From contig CM060731.1 of NCBI GenBank assembly GCA_030704615.1, positions 89,386,756 through 89,450,755 of the forward strand: a stretch of DNA of 64,000 nucleotides, written 5' to 3'. This DNA comes from Takakia lepidozioides (taxonomy: Eukaryota; Streptophyta; Takakiopsida; Takakiales; Takakiaceae). Positions 58,140 to 64,000 of the stretch are shown here, piece after piece. Made by a program: the position numbers and the translations under genes. The notes under the pieces are model-generated. The model was not told where the DNA came from. It ran no database searches and worked only from the letters and a program-made list of their open reading frames with translations. Within the stretch, counting starts at the first letter, position 1, and every line of letters starts with the position of its first letter.

Positions 58140-59538
58140 AAAAGAAAGGCATTCATGTTCCTCGGGATTACAACTGAGAATGTCCACAGGAGAATTCTCA
58201 TGCATGGAAGGAGTTGGAATAACCTCACTTTCGTCCACGTTATTCTCCAACTGTGAGATGGAATCAACTGTAGAAACTTGGACATCGACCATCATTTCTT
58301 GGCTTTGTGAGGCTGAACCGTGCTCATGAATAGGAGACGATGCAGAATTTTCCTCATTCTAGACAACAAGACCCGTTGAAGTGGATGGGAGATTGCCCGT
58401 ACATTCATCCCGTGCCTCTGCAAGAAGCATATCAATCGTGAGGACACGACCATCACTTGTCTTCTCTGGACTCCTCTCCGGACAAATAAATAAATCCACA
58501 TCTTCACCATCCGGACCACATCCACCATGGACATGCGTTGCATATGGACAAGTCAATGAATGCAAACCTTCATCATTCGGATCGTCATCTCCACCATCGT
58601 GCACCTCATTGTCCGAAATCTCTTCACTTGAGTCAGATACAGGCAATCCATGTTTGAGCCTGTATGTCCTTGTTGCCACATTACTTTGTTCCACACGCAT
58701 GTTCTCCTTCAGTTTCCAAGTCGCCATGGCTTTCGACACATAAGAAGCCACGAAGTCGTCCTTGCTTTGCGCCCATCTACAAAAACATGTGTACATTTGT
58801 GACTTTGAAGCAAACAAAGAAACATATACATACAAACAAGACGCCAAACATATACAATCAAATGAATCAAACAAAAACATACTCGTACCTCCAACGCCCA
58901 CTTTGTTGATCATGGTACTCCAAAGCCAAATCCAGTTGTTGAATGCGAGACTCCAAACCACTGTCCCACCCACTCTTTGTCCATGTTTTCCTCATATATG
59001 CCTGTTCAGCTTTGGAGTAGTTGTTGGTTTTCAATTTCTTGAAAAGACCCAACACATACTCTCGGGTGTTGTGGTCATTTAATTTACGGAGATCTCGCAA
59101 CTCTCCATCTCCCCAACAGGTGATACTTGTAGCAGCATACATGTCCACGTCCAAAACCTCCGCAAGTAACGGTTTGCGGATCCACTCAGGCATAGGGGCC
59201 AGACCCGTGGTTTCTTTGTCATACAACTTCTCTGCCGCAATTTTGTATCTACGTCGTGCCTTACTTTGGGCATTGGCCAACCGTCTGTGAGGATTAGAGA
59301 AAGTGCGCATGTTGTTGCGCTTGCTCTTTTCCTCATCATATGGTCTATTCATTCGAATCTGCGGCCTTCCAGATTTGCCAGTTGTCATTACCAACCCATG
59401 ACCCTCCCTCATCATATGCATACTAAGCCCCGCTTTCCTACTATACCCCACTTTTGGGCCTTTCTGGCATAATAGACACTTGTAAAATCCGGATGAGACG
59501 TCTTGTTCATAGTGCACGCCATCTGTTGCCGTGTTCAT
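58140..59538 (-). pseudogene. C2H2 zinc-finger element gene
   Basis: Exon 1 (59538-58889) starts MNTATDGVHYEQDVSSGFYK and has a zinc finger CLLCQKGPKVGY..LSMHMMREGH (Cys-x2-Cys, His-x5-His), a basic segment (NAQSKARRRYKIAAEKLYDK), EWIRKPLLAEVLDVDMYAAT and a helical part with EYVLGLFKKLKTNNYSKAEQ. Intron 58888-58777 is short (112 bp) and in phase. Exon 2 encodes WAQSKDDFVASYVSKAMATW, an acidic Ser-rich stretch and GGCGPDGEDVDLFICPERSP. A TAG at 58359-58361 is followed in the same frame by about 70 further well-composed codons to a TAG near 58140, so the first stop probably is a mutation. Likely a transposon accessory DNA-binding protein. No family named. Confidence 0.6.
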
Positions 59539-59569
59539 TCTAGAAATTGAAAAGAAGACATAACATGGA

Positions 59570-60013
59570 AATTATATTAATCACAAGCCCATAAGCTATA
59601 TCTTAGAGATGATCATTCTGTACCCATATTTATCATAAGCCAAGGGAGGGTTAGGACCCCACAACACCTTTTAAAAGGGAAGAATCGGTAGCCATCATTT
59701 CACTCTCTTATAGATGACAAAATGAGAAGTAACACAAGTTAAAGCCTTGAGTTGGTACCCTCACTAGATGGTCATCTTCTAGATGGTTTGTCCATCTGTA
59801 TCTACTTAGAGAAGCTTCATGCCGTGATTATGACATAGGATCCAATGCAATGGAAATACGGATAGAAGGCTCCACTTGAATTTGTCGAAGAATTCCAGCC
59901 CTTGCTTTCTTAAGATACTCTAAAATGTGTGAGAGAAAGAGAAAGAGAGAAAGAGAGATTCAATCTAAAGTTGAATTAAAATGAATGAGTATGTGAGAGA
60001 GGGAGGGAGAGAG

Positions 60014-60017
<4 letters not shown>
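59570..60017. other. no gene seen
   Basis: Unique sequence upstream of the zinc-finger gene; contains an AG-rich stretch leading into the GA microsatellite. Confidence 0.4.
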
Positions 60018-60073
<56 letters not shown>

Positions 60074-60122
60074 TGTATGTGTGTGAGAGAGAGAATGTGC
60101 ATGTGTGAGAGAGAAAGAGAGT
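59931..60122. repeat. GA/TG microsatellite
   Basis: (GA)n run at about 60018-60070, with interrupted GAGAAAGAGA and GTGTGTGAGA stretches around it. Confidence 0.9.
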
Positions 60123-60191
60123 ATTTAGTCAACAAAAACAAAAACAAAAAGATCATGAAAATCACCTTGTATTTGTGGTTGTTGTTTCCTT

Positions 60192-60793
60192 TGTCGTGCG
60201 CATACATATCGCTACACAACTACATCGCTGTCCAAAACCACACAACACATGTGCACACCAAACACTAGTCTATCACTAGTGCACCACTAGTGCACCACTA
60301 GCCACCACTAGTCCACCACTAGGCTGCCACTAGCCACCACTAGCCACCACTAGTACAGCCACTAGTCCATCATAATGATAAGGAAAGGAATGATACAAGC
60401 ATACAAGCTCTCTCAAACTCACACACTTGCGCATGAAAACATCACTCATATATTAAGTCGAGCCAAGTGCACCCCACGCCATGGGGAATCCACACTACGG
60501 CGCCATAGCTAGACGCGGTGAGGCTCAACTTGAGAAAGATGAGCCCACCACGATCTGCCGTGAAGATAACAACGCCAGGTGCCCAAACATGTATTGGCCC
60601 CTGGATTGACACTTGGGTCAATCCCAAATGTCAATATATGAAAGCTAGCTATTTCATAGCTAACTTCACACTAGTGGTAAAATAACTTGACAGCTGTCGT
60701 GCGCATACATATCGCTACACAACTACATTGCTGTCCAAAACCACACAACACATGTGCACACCAAACACTAGTCTATCACTAGTCCACCACTAG
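60192..60793 (+). repeat. pair of about 100-bp direct repeats flanking an ACTAG array
   Basis: 60192-60290 and 60695-60793 are almost identical (both with CGTGCGCATACATATCGCTA and CACATGTGCACACCAAACAC). Between them, 60262-60372 holds many CCACTAG/CACTAGTCC words, and 60440-60660 is unique. No coding region seen. Such a structure could be the termini of a small element or a local duplication. Confidence 0.75.
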
Positions 60794-61047
60794 TGGAATG
60801 GACACACTAGGAACAACTTAGATGCAGATCTCACATGCACTACTCGAAAGGGAGTTTATGGCATGCTGTATAGACACAGAGCACATAACAATGCAATGAT
60901 CTAAAGCAGGGGATACAAACGCATCTAAAACTCGCCCCTGGAAAAATTTCAGATCCTGTGAATCAAACCTGAAAGGAGAGATCCTGAGAGACAGGAAACT
61001 AGAATAGAAGTATGCGAGGTGTCCTGAAATGCAACTGCAAACCTATG
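60794..61047. other. no gene seen
   Basis: Unique sequence upstream of element gene copy B. Earlier exons expected from copy A (DGNHR region) were not found here. Confidence 0.4.
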
Positions 61048-63755
61048 CAAGAGGCAAATGTGCGTATGAGAACTATTTCACTGGATGCACAGGAAGAAGG
61101 TGAGGTTTCAATGCACTGAAGTTCCTTCCTAGCAATAGCCACTCTTCTTCCTGCTCCTGACATTGGATCGAAAATGGCAGACACAGTGGCTGTCGATCTG
61201 GAATGCATCGGAGAGTATAAGGACCATGTGGTCTTTTCCACTTGAAGTTTCTGACCCTGCAGTGGATGTGTGGCTCAACCGCATGACTTGGTGGTTCCAA
61301 GTACTTCAAGGTACTTCCCCCGCTTTGCTTTGCTGGAATGAATTCCGTGAACTGCTATGTGACAATGCATGTTGGAAACGCAGGTAATGACGAATGCGAA
61401 GGAGCAAGTCGTTATGCATACAAATTCGTTCGGCTTGTACGTCAAATGGGATGGAACACAGACATTGGAAGACTACGTGACACGTTTCAGATGTGCGTAC
61501 AAGGACAACCTCTTCGCGAAGGAGCTGCAGACAGCAAGAAGGAGCGTGGAGTTTACACACCAGGAGGGGGCGGGAAAAGCTGCAATGCGAATTGTGTACA
61601 GGTGAAGCCCAGCTCCCGTTGTTTGCAAAAGCTGGGTTATGAGGTTTGCCTGGGAAATGCGGCACCGCATTTGCACTTTATCTTTCCGGTTGCACTCTGC
61701 AAATACATGGTCATAACTTGTGCTCACGCATGCTGACTGTCTTGCAGGTATATGAAATACGTGCTTCTTAAGACAGGGGCCCGAGCTCAAGAGCCACCGT
61801 TCTTCATGGCTTGGACCGTGGCGGGCCCAAGCTGTGTCTACCTACCAGACATGCAGAAACAATGGCATGCCGCGCATCTCGTTGGATGCCCGTGGTACCT
61901 GGACATGTCTGGCAGACTTGTTGACAAATCGGAGAAAGATCTGCACGCTAAAGCGGAGGAGAAGAGAAAGGAAAGACGTGTCCCTGCTGGGCCTGAGTCG
62001 GCAAAGGACGCTGCTGCTCTGGAACAATCCAGAAAGGCAGCTGAGATGGCACAGAAGACGGTGGATGCAGCTGCGCAGGCTCAACAGAAGGGGTCGAAGA
62101 AGAGGACTCGCCAGCAAGGAGCAGCAGTTGTGACACCCAAGAAGACGAAGAAGCAAAAACAGAAAGAGCAGGAAGAGGGTGACGAAGAGGACTCCGATGG
62201 AGACTTTGCAACCCCCCCCCCCCCCCCCCCCCCCCGAAACGCAGCCAAAATCCCCTGTGCCCACCGTTGTCACGAGAGGGACGAGAACAGGCTCAGCAAA
62301 GAAGGCACTCTTCAACCCCCCCGGGGGGGCACCCTTTCGAGCCGGTGGAAATGAAGAGGCCAAAAGTGGAGCCAGAAACAGTAGTTCAGTGTGTCAATGA
62401 GAGTTTCTTGGCGGCTTTGGATGGACGGGCAGCCAAGTTGGCATACATCAAGACCATGGAGGGTCTGAAGGACAGAGCACTGAAGAAGGCGGCTAAAGCA
62501 GAGCCTTCTGACACCCCTGGGTTTCTAAAGATGGTCTCGTTTTTTGAGAAGGTGTGTGTAGGGAAGGATTGCAGGAGGGGCGGAAAAGCCACCGAGTGGT
62601 CTTGCGATATGATCATCTTGGATATTCCGGACGGAGAGCCTGTGGAAGGACTGCAAGCTTTGCCATCTTGGAACAGGTACTCCGAGGACTTTTGGAAGAA
62701 AGGATTCGGGCTTGCCCGCATGGTGTTGGACGACAGAGGCTGTGTGGTTGTCCTAGCGAGCAGAGGCAAAAACACGGAGACAGGAATTGCGAAGTGGACC
62801 CGCAAGAGCGCCGTCCCAATTCTGAAGAAGAAGTGGACGTGCATCAACACATTGGGCCTTCGGTCGGAAGGGAAAAAGGTAATTACGACATTGGCACTTG
62901 TCCTTTCATTTTGTAAGCTATTTTGAAATGCGGTGCCGCATTCGATTTGTAATTGTTCCCCACTGTGTATGCAGACGAAACAACAATGTGGGCTGGGCGA
63001 TTTTCTGACCGGCACCTCTTTGCCTACGAGGAGGACACATCCGTCTGGGGATCCCATCTGGAAGGACTTCAACGGAATGTGAAGGCTCCAATCGAATCCA
63101 AAGATTCCCCGGATGAGGAGTCAGACTCGGAGGAAGAGACAGTGGACATTGATGCCGAGGAGAACCCGGAATACGAGTGAGTGCAAACATTGTAAGTTTG
63201 CAAATCCTTCTGAGTGATTTTTTGTCACACGCATTTCCGGACTGTGGTTCTCATTGGTCTCGTGGGTGATTGTTATGTGCAGGATTCCAGGATCCGGGTC
63301 GAAACCTGTAGGGCCTACATTTCTTGCCAGGAGGAATGTCCCGTTCTTTGCGAGGACCAACTTCATGAAGAGCCCCGTGAAGGACTACTCCCTTCCTAGT
63401 TATGCAGCTAAACTCGCAAATACAGCGATGAGACGATGTGAGAATCCCAGTAAAGTATAGCTGATTTTGGAGAGGGCTAGGGAGGACAAAATGATAAGGA
63501 AAGAGGTGGCAGCAGCTGAGACAGGTAGACGGGTGCGAAAGTATATATGTGATTCAGCGGAAGATAGCGATGCAGACAGGGAGGACGAGGACCCAACGGA
63601 GGTGAGATGGTCGGTTCCGCAAGGGAAAGATGGGATTTTTGAAAGCTTGGCCAACGAGCAGTCCGTTGGACATGAGAAAGGCAATGACGAGGTGGAAGGG
63701 GAGCAGACAGTCAAGGAGAGGACAACGATAGTGATGATTTTCAAGATTTGTAGAA
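61048..63755 (+). pseudogene. element gene copy B with methyltransferase-like C-terminal segment
   Basis: Exons: about 61048-61099 (RTISLDAQEE, similar to the SCVDATEK exon end of copy A), 61181-61300 (TQWLSIWNASESIRTMWSF, NRMTWWFQ), 61384-61601 (VTRFRCAYKDNLFAKELQTA), 61748-62878 (YMKYVLLKTGARAQEPPFF, VGCPWYLDMSG, Lys-rich linker, Pro tract, then CDMIILDIPDGEP, WKKGFGLARMVLDDRGCVVV, LASRGKNTETGIAKW), 62975-63176 (MWAGRFSDRHLFAYEEDTS, acidic) and 63283-63460 (GPTFLARRNVPFFARTNFMK), continuing in frame past TAG 63458-63460 to about 63755 (IRKEVAAAETGRRVRKYICD). The strand-acidic turn-helix-strand pattern around IILDIPD resembles motif IV and following elements of Rossmann methyltransferases, without a canonical DPPY. 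Frame slips occur at the C run (62210-62233), at 62318-62331 and at the 62878/62975 join. The N-terminal exons are absent. Confidence 0.6.
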
Positions 63756-63978
63756 TTTTAATTAACTCTCTGTACATTTACATTCTCTTCCAGAGTATAT
63801 AAAGGAAATTCTCCCCGTCCTTGATGTCCCCTCTCCCATGTGCTTCTAAACGACACCATCTTCCAAACCACGTCCTTCCCAAAACCGGAAATGCGGCACC
63901 GCATTTCCATGTCGGGACGGAAATACGGAAATGTGGCAACTGCAAAAACCTCGTTTGGAAATGCGGCACCGCATTTCC
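61654..63978. repeat. four copies of a 16-22 bp palindrome
   Basis: Copies at 61655-61672, 62927-62942, 63887-63908 and 63957-63978. Arm GGAAATGCGG, 2-bp centre CA or TG, then the reverse complement of the arm. The last two are identical over 22 bp; the first two keep 7-8 bp arms and lie in introns of copy B. A decayed fifth copy (GGAAATGTGGCAACTGC) lies at about 63928. Confidence 0.85.
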
Positions 63979-64000
63979 ATAACCGGGGCAAGAACAATTT
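63756..64000. other. 3' flank of element gene copy B
   Basis: Contains the two perfect palindromes and unique sequence; no gene seen before the window ends. Confidence 0.45.

Noticed and set aside
1066-63460. Reassignment of TAG to a sense codon
   Set aside because: Intact host gene (ARID, 34123) and the Ulp1 exon (3210) end with TAG exactly where their families end; other stops also occur inside elements.

Overview
The window looks like nuclear DNA of a streptophyte (plant-lineage) organism. Genes are split by many GT-AG introns, and the host genes belong to plant families: a NEF1-type membrane protein, an ARID plus HSP20-like DNA-binding protein, a p24 cargo receptor, an L18ae-like membrane protein and a DUF3444 protein. 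Long introns, heavy repeat content and several unfamiliar element genes would suit a charophyte alga such as Chara. That species-level guess is inference only.

Layout. 0-13.7 kb is a transposon graveyard: a decayed Ty3/gypsy pol (+) fused to the tail of a SWIM-domain transposase, then a large minus-strand multi-exon element gene that ends in a Ulp1-like cysteine protease domain and is interrupted by a non-autonomous CACTA element. Clusters of a degenerate AGTCTGCTG/CAGCAGACT repeat fill its introns and part of its exons. 15-20.6 kb holds two minus-strand host-type genes: a DUF3444 gene with frame breaks and an unidentified conserved multi-exon gene. 21-21.9 kb is AT-rich with a tRNA-like SINE and short hairpin repeats. 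23.9-34.1 kb is an ARID/HSP20 gene carrying an antisense LINE in one intron. 35.4-40.1 kb is NEF1-like, 42.6-43.7 kb L18ae-like, 45.7-46.4 kb the start of a minus-strand gene with a possible four-helix-bundle N-terminus, and 47.6-50.7 kb a complete p24 gene.

51.4-64 kb is again accessory DNA. It holds a MULE-like SWIM transposase gene, a 66-bp minisatellite, and two related copies of an unfamiliar element gene. One copy has a ParB-like DGNHR motif near its N-terminus. The other has a C-terminal segment with a methyltransferase-like pattern. The first copy is broken by an inversion. A minus-strand C2H2 zinc-finger gene lies between them, and an unusual palindrome recurs four times in and after the second copy.

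Two themes link the accessory parts. Reading frames are interrupted mostly by single stop codons that a G:C to A:T change would explain, often CAG or TGG to TAG, which suggests decay of methylated transposons. The same 5' segment (about 500 bp) occurs in front of the MULE gene (51.4 kb, +) and at the head of the Ulp1 element (13.6 kb, -), so the two elements appear related or have exchanged ends. Exon boundaries below were inferred by eye from splice motifs, reading phase and family similarity, without transcripts or database searches.
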